A stretch of DNA of 64,000 nucleotides from Puniceicoccus vermicola (GTDB lineage: Bacteria > Verrucomicrobiota > Verrucomicrobiia > Opitutales > Puniceicoccaceae), in NCBI RefSeq assembly GCF_014230055.1, contig NZ_JACHVA010000127.1:62001-126000 (forward strand). Direction: 5' to 3'. The notes beneath the pieces were generated by a model. The model ran no database searches and was not told the DNA's origin. It saw only the letters and a list, made by a program, of their open reading frames with translations. Both the position numbers and the translations under genes were made by a program. Below are positions 29,265-37,329 of this stretch, one piece after another; position 1 is the first letter of the stretch, and the number at the start of each line of letters is the position of its first letter.

Positions 29265-29573
29265 TTAGCTGGATTTGCGAGCGCCGCCAGTCTTCGCCGC
29301 TGAAGGAATGATCTTCACGGTTTCAGCTTGGGGACGGGCAATCACGTGGGCACTGACGACTTCGCCGATTTGGTTAGCGGCTTCGGCACCAGCGTCGAGA
29401 GCAGCCTTCACAGCTGCGACATCGCCGACCACAGTGGTGGAAACGAGTCCGCTGCCAACGCCCTTCATGGGGCCGGCGAGCTCAACGTCCGCAGCTTTCA
29501 GCATTGCGTCCGTGCCGTAGATCAAGGGAACAAGGCCCTTGGTTTCGAGGAGTCCGATAGATGGTTGTGACAT
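29265..29573 (-). CDS. BMC-H hexameric shell protein
   Basis: 102 aa single Pfam00936 domain: SIGLLETKGLVPLIYGTDAM at the N-terminus, VGSGLVSTTVVGDVAAVKAA and SAHVIARPQ, with a basic C-terminal tail (KTGGARKSS). Hexamers tile the shell facets; the KGVGSGL stretch corresponds to the pore loop. ATG 29573 starts the domain; the frame is open 50 codons upstream, but that leader is low-complexity and repeat-bearing. It stands apart from the other two BMC-H genes, separated by ackA and an unusual leader. Confidence 0.95.
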   Translation of the reverse strand: MSQPSIGLLETKGLVPLIYGTDAMLKAADVELAGPMKGVGSGLVSTTVVGDVAAVKAALDAGAEAANQIGEVVSAHVIARPQAETVKIIPSAAKTGGARKSS

Positions 29574-29622
29574 GATATTTTCTTTGTTTGGAAGTTTTGA
29601 AGATTTGAAGTTTAGGCGTTTA

Positions 29623-29670
29623 GACGTTGGGAGGTTGGGACGTTGGGAGGTTGGGACGTTGGGAGGTTTT
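29623..29670 (-). repeat. Three tandem 16-bp repeats in a nearly G-free leader before a BMC-H gene
   Basis: Three consecutive copies of a 16-bp unit (plus strand gacgttgggaggttgg; third copy ends tttt) at 29623-29638, 29639-29654 and 29655-29670, between the ackA stop and the BMC-H start. On the coding (minus) strand the unit reads ccaacctcccaacgtc, and the rest of the leader down to the ATG is A/C/T-rich with almost no G, so the mRNA here should be unstructured. Confidence 0.85.
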
Positions 29671-29674
29671 TGGG

Positions 29675-30859
29675 TTACTGGTTGTTTTCGATAAAGCGGC
29701 GGGTTTCGCGGGCCACAACCCACTCTTCGTTCGCTGGGATGACCCAGACCTCCGTCTTGGAGTTGTCGGCAGAGATCTTTCGTTCACCTCGTTCGCCGGA
29801 TTCATTTTTGATCGGGTCGAGAACGATGCCGAGATCTTCGAGCCCAGTGAGAACCTCAGCGCGCAGGGCAGCGTCATTCTCACCAATACCCGCCGTAAAG
29901 ACGATGCGTTCGGCACCGCCGAGGGTGAAGAAGTAGGTCCCGACCCAGTCCCGGACCGAGCCGGCAAGAAACTCACGAGCCAGTTGCGCTCGGTCATTCC
30001 CCTGCTCTGCCGCTTCCCGAATGTCGCGGATGTCATTGCTGACGCCGCTGAGTCCGAGAAGTCCGGATTCTTTCGTGAGGACGCGCTCGATCTCTTCCAT
30101 CGAGAGCCCCAGTCGCTTGGTCGCGAGAGGGATGGCCATCGAATCCAGATCGCCCACCCGGTTATTCTGAGGCAGCCCACTCTGTGGACTCATCCCCATG
30201 CTACTGCCTTGAGCGATCCCATCGCGCATGGCCGTCACGGAACTGCTGCCACCAAGGTGACAGGAGATGACCCGAAAGTTTCGGGCTCCTTTTTCCGAAG
30301 GCCCGTTCACGTAGAGCGAACGAATGGAATCGGCCAGATCATCATAACCTGCCAACTCCGCCGAGCGCTCCGCGATGAACTTGTGGCTCGCACCGTGAAA
30401 ACCGTATCGCTTCACGCCCGCTTCCGCCCATTCCTCAGGAACAGCATATCGGCGGCGCCGGGCGGGCATCCACTGATAAAAAGCCGTTTCGAAGAGAGCC
30501 ACGAGAGTCGCGTTCGGCAGCTTCTGCTGAAATCCGCGGATTCCCGCAGCATACGGAGGGTTATGAGCCGGTGCCAGATCGCTGTTGTCCTCAAGCGCCT
30601 TGAGGCAGACGTCGTCAGCCGCAATGCAGCCAGTGACCTCTCCCCCGAGAACGGTTTTGAACCCGACCCCCTGAATATCGTCGGCGGATTGGATCACTCC
30701 ATCCGCTTTCAATTTTTCGAGAGAATCAGCGATCACTTCAGCGTGATCGGTAACCCGTTCGTAGCCGTCCCGAGCCAGAAGCTCGGGAGCCTCCCCCTTC
30801 ATTGAGAAGAGAGAATACTTGAACGACGTCGAGCCGAGGTTGGCGACGAATACCAGCAT
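29675..30859 (-). CDS. ackA: Acetate (propionate) kinase of the microcompartment operon
   Basis: Makes ATP from the acyl-phosphate released by PduL. 394 aa, standard acetate kinase length: VFVANLGSTSFKYSLF (adenosine/phosphate loop; an A for the usual N in VLNxGSSS), APAHNPPYAAGI, FETAFYQWMP, YGFHGASHKF, VISCHLGGSSSVTAMRDG and TAGIGEND. Phosphate-binding and catalytic Arg/Asp surroundings look intact. It sits inside the shell operon, between BMC-H genes. Whether acetyl-P or propionyl/lactyl-P is the true substrate depends on the compartment pathway. Confidence 0.94.
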   Translation of the reverse strand: MLVFVANLGSTSFKYSLFSMKGEAPELLARDGYERVTDHAEVIADSLEKLKADGVIQSADDIQGVGFKTVLGGEVTGCIAADDVCLKALEDNSDLAPAHNPPYAAGIRGFQQKLPNATLVALFETAFYQWMPARRRRYAVPEEWAEAGVKRYGFHGASHKFIAERSAELAGYDDLADSIRSLYVNGPSEKGARNFRVISCHLGGSSSVTAMRDGIAQGSSMGMSPQSGLPQNNRVGDLDSMAIPLATKRLGLSMEEIERVLTKESGLLGLSGVSNDIRDIREAAEQGNDRAQLAREFLAGSVRDWVGTYFFTLGGAERIVFTAGIGENDAALRAEVLTGLEDLGIVLDPIKNESGERGERKISADNSKTEVWVIPANEEWVVARETRRFIENNQ

Positions 30860-30898
30860 GGGGGCAGAACCGTTAAGAGACGAAAATCGACGTCCCGA

Positions 30899-31180
30899 TC
30901 AGGAAGGCAGGAAGCTGCCCATCTTGCCAAGATCTTCGTGCGGACGCGCGATGACTTCGACGGAGACGACTTCTCCAATGGTTTTGGCTGCTTCCGCAGC
31001 GGCTTCGATACCGGCTTTCACCGAGGCGACATCGCCTTCGAAGATAGCTGTGACCATTCCACTCCCGACGGATTCCCATCCAGTCATGGATACGTCCGCT
31101 GCCTTGAGGGCGGCGTCGCATCCGGAGAAGAGCGCCACGAAGCCCTTCGTTTCGATCATTCCAATTGCTTTGTTTGCCAT
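30899..31180 (-). CDS. BMC-H hexameric shell protein
   Basis: 93 aa, single BMC domain: AIGMIETKGFVALFSGCDAA, VGSGMVTAIFEGDVASVKAG, EVIARPHEDLGKM. It is 17 nt after the preceding BMC-H gene, so the two are translated together. It carries a Cys at residue 21 (SGCDA), which the other two lack. With no BMC-T (trimer) gene in the locus, hexamers and pentamers must build the whole shell. Confidence 0.95.
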   Translation of the reverse strand: MANKAIGMIETKGFVALFSGCDAALKAADVSMTGWESVGSGMVTAIFEGDVASVKAGIEAAAEAAKTIGEVVSVEVIARPHEDLGKMGSFLPS

Positions 31181-31197
31181 TATATTATCTCCAGGGA

Positions 31198-31467
31198 TTA
31201 GATTCCGTAGGACTTCAAAAGTTCCGGATGTGGACGTGCGATGATGTTGGCGCCCACGAGTTCACCGGCTTTGGCCGCAGCTTCCGCTCCGACGTCTACC
31301 GCTGCTTTTACGCTGCCGACATCACCCTTTACGATGATGGTGAGAAAGCCGCCCCCGGTCGGGACTTGCTTGACCAGTTGGATACCCGCAGCCTTCGCCA
31401 TGGCGTCGATTGATTCGACGCTTCCGACGAAACCCTTGGTTTCGATCATTCCGAGTGCTTCATTCAT
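31198..31467 (-). CDS. BMC-H hexameric shell protein
   Basis: 89 aa, single BMC domain starting ALGMIETKGFVGSVESIDAM; the pore region is PTGGGFLTIIVKGDVGSVKA, more glycine-rich than its two paralogues, and the C-terminus is ANIIARPHPELLKSYGI. It follows pduL by 16 nt. Three BMC-H paralogues in one operon suggests different pores for substrate and product. Confidence 0.95.
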   Translation of the reverse strand: MNEALGMIETKGFVGSVESIDAMAKAAGIQLVKQVPTGGGFLTIIVKGDVGSVKAAVDVGAEAAAKAGELVGANIIARPHPELLKSYGI

Positions 31468-31483
31468 GATATTTCGTTAACGA

Positions 31484-32167
31484 TTATTGAAAGAGTTCAC
31501 AGTAGGTGGAGGGATTGAGCCCACACCCGTTCGATTCATCTGTGTCCATGTGGACTTCCAGTTTGAAGGAGGGGTCGATTCGGACCAACACCTTCTCAAA
31601 AACGGTCTGACAAGGACCGTGCACACGCAGCTTCATCATCTCCTCATGCTTCACTCCGTAGAATTTCGCATCGGTGGGCGACATGTGTACGTGAATACCG
31701 GCGCGAATGACTCCCTGAGGCATTTCGAAGAAGCCTTTGGGCCCCATCAGCATGCAACCGGGAGTGCCTTCGATTTTTCCGGATAGGCGAACGGGGATAT
31801 CAAATCCCAAGGCCCGCGCGTCCGTGAAAGCCAACTCAACTTGATTGAGCGTCCGGCAAGGACCGAGAATCCGAAGGTTGGAGATCACTTTGCTGCGGGG
31901 ACCGATCAGAGTGACCGTTTCCTTCGCCGCATACTGACCTTCTTGGTAGAGCCATTTCATCGGCGTCAACTGATGCCCCGGTCCAAAGAGAGCCTCGACG
32001 GCCTCTTGGGTCAGGTGGCAATGACGTGCACTCGAATTGACCACGAGGGGATTCGGTGCCTCTACGCTCTTCGGAAGCGGGAGTCCCATACGCTCATACA
32101 CCGCACGCCGAACAATGTGCTCGATTTGGTGTCGATTCGGGGCTTCAGGGGAATTCAATGTTGCCAT
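31484..32167 (-). CDS. pduL: PduL-type phosphotransacylase with N-terminal encapsulation helix
   Basis: 227 aa. Converts acyl-CoA to acyl-phosphate and recycles CoA inside the compartment. Two PTAC half-domains are present: first VNSSARHCHLTQEAVEALFG (zinc His-x-His), then VIRAGIHVHMSPTDAKFYG with a second HVH and a C-terminal EVHMDTDESNGCG. An amphipathic N-terminal helix, NRHQIEHIVRRAVYERMG at residues 11-28, fits an encapsulation peptide. ATG 32167 was chosen; 20 codons upstream are open but unlike the family. First structural gene of the operon, downstream of the DeoR gene and a repeat block. Confidence 0.94.
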   Translation of the reverse strand: MATLNSPEAPNRHQIEHIVRRAVYERMGLPLPKSVEAPNPLVVNSSARHCHLTQEAVEALFGPGHQLTPMKWLYQEGQYAAKETVTLIGPRSKVISNLRILGPCRTLNQVELAFTDARALGFDIPVRLSGKIEGTPGCMLMGPKGFFEMPQGVIRAGIHVHMSPTDAKFYGVKHEEMMKLRVHGPCQTVFEKVLVRIDPSFKLEVHMDTDESNGCGLNPSTYCELFQ

Positions 32168-32222
32168 CTGAAACGAGATTTCTGTTTTTCCGTGGGATTT
32201 TGCAAGGTTATTCGAAGAATTT

Positions 32223-32282
32223 CCCAAATATTTATTTCAAAACCCAAATTTTCCCACATTCAGTCAAACTAAATCCCCAAAT
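32223..32282 (-). promoter_or_regulatory. Candidate operator: three direct repeats of ATTTGGG upstream of pduL
   Basis: On the minus strand the heptamer ATTTGGG occurs three times (plus-strand CCCAAAT at 32223-32229, 32243-32249 and 32276-32282), spaced 20 and 33 bp apart, in an AT-rich patch 56-115 nt before the pduL ATG. A TTGACT lies between copies two and three on the coding strand. Direct heptamer repeats at about two helical turns are a plausible binding pattern for the DeoR protein encoded just upstream; this is inference from position. Confidence 0.4.
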
Positions 32283-32302
32283 CCACGAAATGGATGCCTG
32301 CC

Positions 32303-32650
32303 TCCGTTCTCGCATGCCTTTCCAGGCATGAGCTTGTCGAATGCAGTCGTGCGATTCCCACATCACTCCAATCTCCACATCTCGGCGACGCCATTCCCTC
32401 CTCGAAATGCGGAAACCAGAAACCCGCCACCACCGAATGACTAAAGTCAATCGGCAACTTTTCGTTCTCGCATGACTTTCCAAGCATGGCTTGTCGAATG
32501 CAGTCGTGCGATTCCCGTATCACCGCAATCTCCACATCTCGGCGACGCCATTCCCTCCTCGAAATGCGGAAACCAGAAACCCGCCTCCACCGAATGACTA
32601 AAGTCAATCGGCAACTTTTCGTTCTCGCATGACTTTAGTCGTGCGATTCC
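32303..32650. repeat. Dispersed intergenic repeat, family A, three units
   Basis: Three related units (about 150 bp, the third shorter) follow one another. Shared pieces are cgttctcgcatgac, cagtcgtgcgattcc, ccctcctcgaaatgcgg and cgaatgactaaagtcaatcg. Each unit boundary makes a hairpin from GACTAAAGTC and the next unit's GACTTTAGTC. The same family recurs at 37.33-37.63 kb. Apparent ORFs here are translations of the repeat. Confidence 0.85.
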
Positions 32651-32737
32651 CGCACCGCTCCAAACTCAAGCTCTCCGCGGCGCCTCTGCCGTCCCGAAAG
32701 GCGGAAACTAGAAACCGCCCCGCCGAAAGGGTCAGAG

Positions 32738-33517
32738 TCAATCGGAGACTTTTGTATCCGAAGCCACCACGACCGAACGCACCCATTGGCGAAACGGCTT
32801 CAGTTGGGTTTCGGTCGCCTCAGAATCGGTGATCCAAGTATCAATCCGATCCAAGTCGGCGAAGAAGTATGTCGATTTGAGACCGATTTTGGTCGAATCG
32901 GCCAGAAACACCGCCCTCTCAACAAAACGGAGGGCAAACGCCTTGAGATCCGCTTGGTCCTCATCGCTCTCACTGATCCCGCGCTTCAGATCGATGCCGT
33001 TGCCCGAGAAAAAGGCCGTCTTGATGCGATATCGGGTCAGAGACTGGCTGGCCATGGCTCCACCGTAGCAATCGTTCAATGAATCGAACTTCCCTCCCGT
33101 ACCAATGACTTCGACCCCTTCTCTCCCTTTGAGCGCGTCAATCACACCGTGGGAGTTCGTCAACACGGTTAGATCCAGCGAGGGGATGATTTTCGCAAAC
33201 TCCAGTGCAGTGGAGCTCCCGTCCAGATAGATCACGTCACGTGGCTGCAAAAACTGTTCTGCCGCTCGGGCGATCTGTTGTTTGAGAGGCAGATTCCTGA
33301 CCTCCCGCTCGCGGATACCGACACTCCTCCCCGGATGGGATGTCGAAATCGCCCCTCCATGCGTACGAACGACACGTCCCTCCCCATGTAAATACTCCAA
33401 ATCGCGGCGGATGGTCTCATCCGTCACCGAAAATCGAGTAGCCAGATCAACGGTACGCACCGCTCCACTTTGATCTAACAATTCGAGGATCTGTTCGTGG
33501 CGTTGACGCGGAAGCAT
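32738..33517 (-). CDS. DeoR-family transcriptional regulator of the microcompartment locus
   Basis: 259 aa. The N-terminal DeoR helix-turn-helix covers residues about 6-58 (RHEQILELLDQSGAVRTVDL, then VTDETIRRDLEYLHGEGRVV and RTHGGA). The C-terminal sensor domain has DVIYLDGSSTALEFAK, LTVLTNSHGVIDAL and VFLADSTKIG, the sugar-phosphate (RpiA-like) fold. PVM microcompartment loci commonly begin with a DeoR regulator; a phosphorylated intermediate of fucose or rhamnose breakdown is the likely effector. About 570 nt, mostly repeats, separate it from pduL, so pduL probably has its own promoter. Confidence 0.9.
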   Translation of the reverse strand: MLPRQRHEQILELLDQSGAVRTVDLATRFSVTDETIRRDLEYLHGEGRVVRTHGGAISTSHPGRSVGIREREVRNLPLKQQIARAAEQFLQPRDVIYLDGSSTALEFAKIIPSLDLTVLTNSHGVIDALKGREGVEVIGTGGKFDSLNDCYGGAMASQSLTRYRIKTAFFSGNGIDLKRGISESDEDQADLKAFALRFVERAVFLADSTKIGLKSTYFFADLDRIDTWITDSEATETQLKPFRQWVRSVVVASDTKVSD

Positions 33518-33592
33518 GGCCTAAAAAAGACCGACCAAAGCAAAGGCGGGCAATCGTAAAAGGAGCTTGGGCGGGGATTTATCAGGGATCCG

Positions 33593-34057
33593 CTAATCCA
33601 ACTCGAATGTATAACGGGTGGGACCGTGATAGAATTTTCCGGTTGAAAGATCACCGTCATCGAGAATCTCATCCACGCGGACCATTACCGCTTCATCCGT
33701 TTTCTCACCGTAGAGGCTCACTCCGGCCACTGCCCCGGCAGCATTTCGGTCCCAATCCCAAAAATCACCTGAGGGAGACTCTTGGTCAAAGCCTGGCAAC
33801 CTCCCCTCCATCTCGGGAGGAATATGGCCGTGATTGTTGTCCGCTGGCCAGACGCCATTTTCTACATAATAAATCTCAAACGCATCCCGGTAGAGCCGAT
33901 AGTCATTGGCAATCCGAGACGCATAGGAACTCGCCCGAACTCTCAAGAACGCAGGGATCGCTAGAGAGGCCAGCAGTCCGATAATGATCACTACAATCAT
34001 TATCTCTACTAGAGTAAATCCGCCTCTTCGCGGCTTTTGAAATCGGGCACCTTCCAT
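33593..34057 (-). CDS. Type II secretion/type IV pseudopilin-like protein
   Basis: About 154 aa. A prepilin peptidase site is evident, PRRGGFTLVEIMIVVIIIGL, with cleavage expected between Gly and Phe and Glu at mature position 5. The 20-residue hydrophobic helix leads to ASLAIPAFLRVRASSYASR and a small globular domain typical of minor pseudopilins (GspG/H-like; WPADNNHG, YHGPTRYTFELD end). No secretion genes are adjacent, so it is an orphan, as is common in Planctomycetes and Verrucomicrobia. Start either ATG 34057 or 34075. Confidence 0.85.
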   Translation of the reverse strand: MEGARFQKPRRGGFTLVEIMIVVIIIGLLASLAIPAFLRVRASSYASRIANDYRLYRDAFEIYYVENGVWPADNNHGHIPPEMEGRLPGFDQESPSGDFWDWDRNAAGAVAGVSLYGEKTDEAVMVRVDEILDDGDLSTGKFYHGPTRYTFELD

Positions 34058-34166
34058 AGCCACCCGCCGATGCAAAACAAATTTTTAACATTTGTCCAAC
34101 ATCAAGTTATATCATGGAACGCTGCGAAAAGAAACCCTAATTCAGAGCAGTCGTTCTGCGAACTTT

Positions 34167-35720
34167 CTAAGACTCCAGTCCAAACCGAGAGCGGAACTCG
34201 AAAAGATCCAGACGACGATCCAACCGCGGGGTGACACTACCGGCCGCCCTCGAGCGGTAGAGATCTCCGATATCAAGATCGGTAACCAGTAGCATTTCCA
34301 CATTACTATCCGCTTGGGCCTGAATGCCATCTCGTGCGAACTCGAAATCAGACGGAGAAAATACCGCCGCTTGTCCGTAGTGAATATCCATGGCCGGAAC
34401 GGAGGGAAGATTTCCGATAATACCACTCGTCACCACGTAGACCTGATTCTCGATGGCGCGGGCCTGACTACAATACCGGACCCGCAGATACGCTTGGCGA
34501 TCGTCCGTGCAATAAGGCACTATCAGCACTTCCGCACCCTGGTCTGCGAGATAGCGAGCCGCTTCGGGGAACTCTGAATCGTAGCAAATGAGAATCCCGA
34601 CCTTGGCCTTGTTCGTCTGAAACACTTGAAGGGTCGATCCCCCACTGATTCCCCAATACCGCTTTTCAGCCGGAGTAATGTGAATCTTGGGCTGCAAATC
34701 GTACGTGCCATCCGGGTAGATGATCGGACTCATGTTGTAGAGCACCCCGTCCCTCTCCATCGGATGACTTCCGGCGACAATGTGGAGACCGTAGTCTTTC
34801 GCCAGAGACACCATCAGATCCATGAAAGGCTTCTCCATCTCGGCCAACTTTCGGATCCCCTCCAAAGAAGGCAGACGTCGCATGCCTTTCTGAGAGAGAA
34901 GCTGGACAGAGAAAAATTCGGGAAAGACAACCATGTCCGACCGATAGTCCGCGGCCGTCTCGACAAAATACTCCACCTGGGCGGCAAAATCCTCAAAGGT
35001 CTCGACCGATCGCACCTGATACTGAACGCAAGACACACGCATCTTGGTTCCCTCTCCATCGACTGGCTTAAAATCGGGGTTCAGCCACTCGATCAGTGTC
35101 GCCGCATTGCACGAACCGGGATCGTCCATGTAGTTCCGCAAAATTCCGCGAACCACAAAACCCTCCCGCATCTGAAACGAGAGAACGGGATCCTTGCGAT
35201 CTCCCTCCTCGACCTCGCGAACGTATTCTTCCGGCGTCAACTTGTCCGAGAATTTCGAATAGCCCGACAAACGCCCGCCCCCGAGAATCCGACGGAGGTT
35301 TAGCTTTTGGCAAAGATCGCGCCGGGACTGATACAGAAATCCTCCAATTCCCTTTCCCTGATGGTCGGGATGAACAAAAACCTCGGCACCGTAGAGAGTG
35401 TCTCCTTGTGGGTTATGGTTATGGAAATAACCGGCATCGGTGATCCCCGCATAGGTATGCTGCCGATAGGGATTCGACCCCATCTCGACGATCAACGATG
35501 CGACCGCACCGACGATCTTACCGTTAATCTCCGCGAGAATCTGCCCATCCGGAAATACCGTTTGGTGCACCTTCAATTGCTCCTCGGACCACATAAATCC
35601 GGCGGCGGCAAACCCAGGATAGACCTGGCAGCAAACCTTGATCAGTTCGCTAATGTCGCGCAGCTCGGCATTGCGCACGACCAAAAGACCGTCGGGAGTT
35701 TCATGGCGTTGGAGAATCAT
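34167..35720 (-). CDS. GNAT acetyltransferase fused to a nitrilase-superfamily amidohydrolase
   Basis: 517 aa bifunctional protein. Residues about 1-200 are a GNAT domain (VRNAELRDISELIKVC, AEVFVHPDHQGKGIGGFLY with the acetyl-CoA loop). Residues about 225-510 are a carbon-nitrogen hydrolase with the Glu-Lys-Cys triad visible as VVFPEFFSVQ, LQPKIHITPAEK and ILICYDSEFPEAAR. This fused branch of the nitrilase superfamily has no settled substrate. The ATG at 35720 (MILQRHETPDG) is preferred to a TTG 12 nt upstream. Monocistronic, as far as can be seen. Confidence 0.88.
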   Translation of the reverse strand: MILQRHETPDGLLVVRNAELRDISELIKVCCQVYPGFAAAGFMWSEEQLKVHQTVFPDGQILAEINGKIVGAVASLIVEMGSNPYRQHTYAGITDAGYFHNHNPQGDTLYGAEVFVHPDHQGKGIGGFLYQSRRDLCQKLNLRRILGGGRLSGYSKFSDKLTPEEYVREVEEGDRKDPVLSFQMREGFVVRGILRNYMDDPGSCNAATLIEWLNPDFKPVDGEGTKMRVSCVQYQVRSVETFEDFAAQVEYFVETAADYRSDMVVFPEFFSVQLLSQKGMRRLPSLEGIRKLAEMEKPFMDLMVSLAKDYGLHIVAGSHPMERDGVLYNMSPIIYPDGTYDLQPKIHITPAEKRYWGISGGSTLQVFQTNKAKVGILICYDSEFPEAARYLADQGAEVLIVPYCTDDRQAYLRVRYCSQARAIENQVYVVTSGIIGNLPSVPAMDIHYGQAAVFSPSDFEFARDGIQAQADSNVEMLLVTDLDIGDLYRSRAAGSVTPRLDRRLDLFEFRSRFGLES

Positions 35721-35818
35721 GCCGTCAAGCAATCACGAGTGCACACTTTTGTCCACTACTGCAGAAGGCTAATTCGATAAATTTTTTCGCTTAACGCGCC
35801 CACACCCTAAGGTCCTTC

Positions 35819-37264
35819 TCACTGAGAATCCGAGTCCCCGATCTTTCCCAAATGCTTCGCGAATCTCCGCATGACCCAGAGATGGATCTTGGCCTGCGTA
35901 AGCGAGTAGATCCGCCATGGCAGACTCGGCTCAAATCCGTGAATCGCAGCCACCAGAAATCCTTCCTCGGGAAAAATGCGAAATTCGAGGCGTCCGGGAG
36001 GATCGGGCGAGCGAGAAAGGACGCCCCCGGTAATGTAGAAGGCCCGGCGCCGAGTCCCGTTGTTCGAGTATGGAGTCAGCTCCAACCGCAAAAGGCGCAT
36101 CTTAGGCCATCGCCAATCAAAGTAGATCTGGCCCTCATTCCCTTGAGAAACGGTCAACATCCCCCAAAAGCGTTTTGTCAGCCACTCTCCATACTCCTTG
36201 GCGACCTGCTCCGCCGACCAACCCTCGGGAAGCGGCATTCTCTGGACCGAGCGCACCTGCTTGGCTTTTTTGATCTTCGGCCGATCGGAACGCTGCACGT
36301 CCTTCCGCGGATTCGGTCGCGGCCGCCCCTCCTCATCGACCGAACGCCGCAAAGATTCCTCAAACGGAACGGCCCCATCCTTGATCTGATCGAGCAGTGG
36401 ATTCGGCTTTGCCTGCAAATCATGCGCCAGACTCTCGAGAAGCGGGCCGACCAAAGCCGTCGGCACCCCTCCGAACAAAGCCACCCAATGGCGCGAGAGC
36501 CCGAAAGCATTTAAGGGAAAGTCGAGGAAACGCACCTTCTTACCCAGAAGCCGACCCGTTTCCAAAATCAATTGTCGATAAGTCATTGGCTCATGACCTC
36601 CGAGATCGTAAGTCCCCTCGCCAAACTGCTCCTCCGACAAGCCAAGATCGACAGCCCGAACCACGTCGAGAATGTCAATCGAATGGGTCTTCGAGCGAAC
36701 CCATTGCGGGAGGATCATCATTGGCAGACGTTGAACCAATCGAATTAACATCGTAAATGAAGAACCTCCCGGGCCAAAAACCAGTCCGGCGCGGAGAGCC
36801 ACCACCGGCACCGTTCGACTCCGCAACGCTTTCTCCACCTCGAGCCGACTCTTCAAATGTGGGGAAATCGACTCTTTCCCCTCCGGCAAAAGCCCACCGA
36901 GATAGACCACCCGCTTCACGCCCGCCGCTTCCGCCGCCCGGATAAAATTATCCGCCAGCAACAAATCAAGATCGGCGAAATTCGCCTGCACCAACCGCGA
37001 GGAAGGGCTCATCGAGTGGACCAAATAGACCGCGTAGTCACAGCCTTCCAAGGCCTCAGTCACCTTGGGCAAGCTGTAGAGGTCACAATGCTTCCACTCC
37101 GTCCCGGACTCATCGGTTTCCCGTCCAGCCACCGTAGGGCTCCGCGTCAGACCTCTAAAGCGGAAATGATCCTGCAATTCCGAACGAACAAACGTTCCGA
37201 CAAACCCACTGGCACCGGCAATGGCGACTAAGGGGCGTGAAGCATTTTGATTTTCATCGGCCAC
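35819..37264 (-). CDS. Atypical SDR (NAD(P)-binding) protein with C-terminal DUF2867
   Basis: 481 aa. N-terminal Rossmann domain with the glycine motif VAIAGASGFVGTFVRSEL, CDYAVYLVHSM and VKRVVYLGGLLPEG, typical of NmrA/atypical short-chain dehydrogenases. After about residue 300 and a basic linker (PNPRKDVQRSDRPKIKKAKQ) comes DUF2867: FWGMLTVSQGNEGQIYFDWR, RLELTPYSNNGTRRRAFYIT and EFRIFPEEGFLVAAIHGFEP. Proteins of this make-up are annotated as epimerases or complex I assembly-like, without known substrate. Confidence 0.83.
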   Translation of the reverse strand: MADENQNASRPLVAIAGASGFVGTFVRSELQDHFRFRGLTRSPTVAGRETDESGTEWKHCDLYSLPKVTEALEGCDYAVYLVHSMSPSSRLVQANFADLDLLLADNFIRAAEAAGVKRVVYLGGLLPEGKESISPHLKSRLEVEKALRSRTVPVVALRAGLVFGPGGSSFTMLIRLVQRLPMMILPQWVRSKTHSIDILDVVRAVDLGLSEEQFGEGTYDLGGHEPMTYRQLILETGRLLGKKVRFLDFPLNAFGLSRHWVALFGGVPTALVGPLLESLAHDLQAKPNPLLDQIKDGAVPFEESLRRSVDEEGRPRPNPRKDVQRSDRPKIKKAKQVRSVQRMPLPEGWSAEQVAKEYGEWLTKRFWGMLTVSQGNEGQIYFDWRWPKMRLLRLELTPYSNNGTRRRAFYITGGVLSRSPDPPGRLEFRIFPEEGFLVAAIHGFEPSLPWRIYSLTQAKIHLWVMRRFAKHLGKIGDSDSQ

Positions 37265-37329
37265 AAGTCACTATTCCGCGAAACAAGAAAACAATCAACC
37301 GAGCGACCACATTCCTCCTACGGGAAAAG

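Noticed and set aside
32232-32786. Short minus-strand ORFs with LTLVIRWRRVSGFR and ESHDCIRQA
   Set aside because: They are translations of the family-A repeat; the same words recur at 37.3 kb in another ORF, following the DNA repeat and not a gene.
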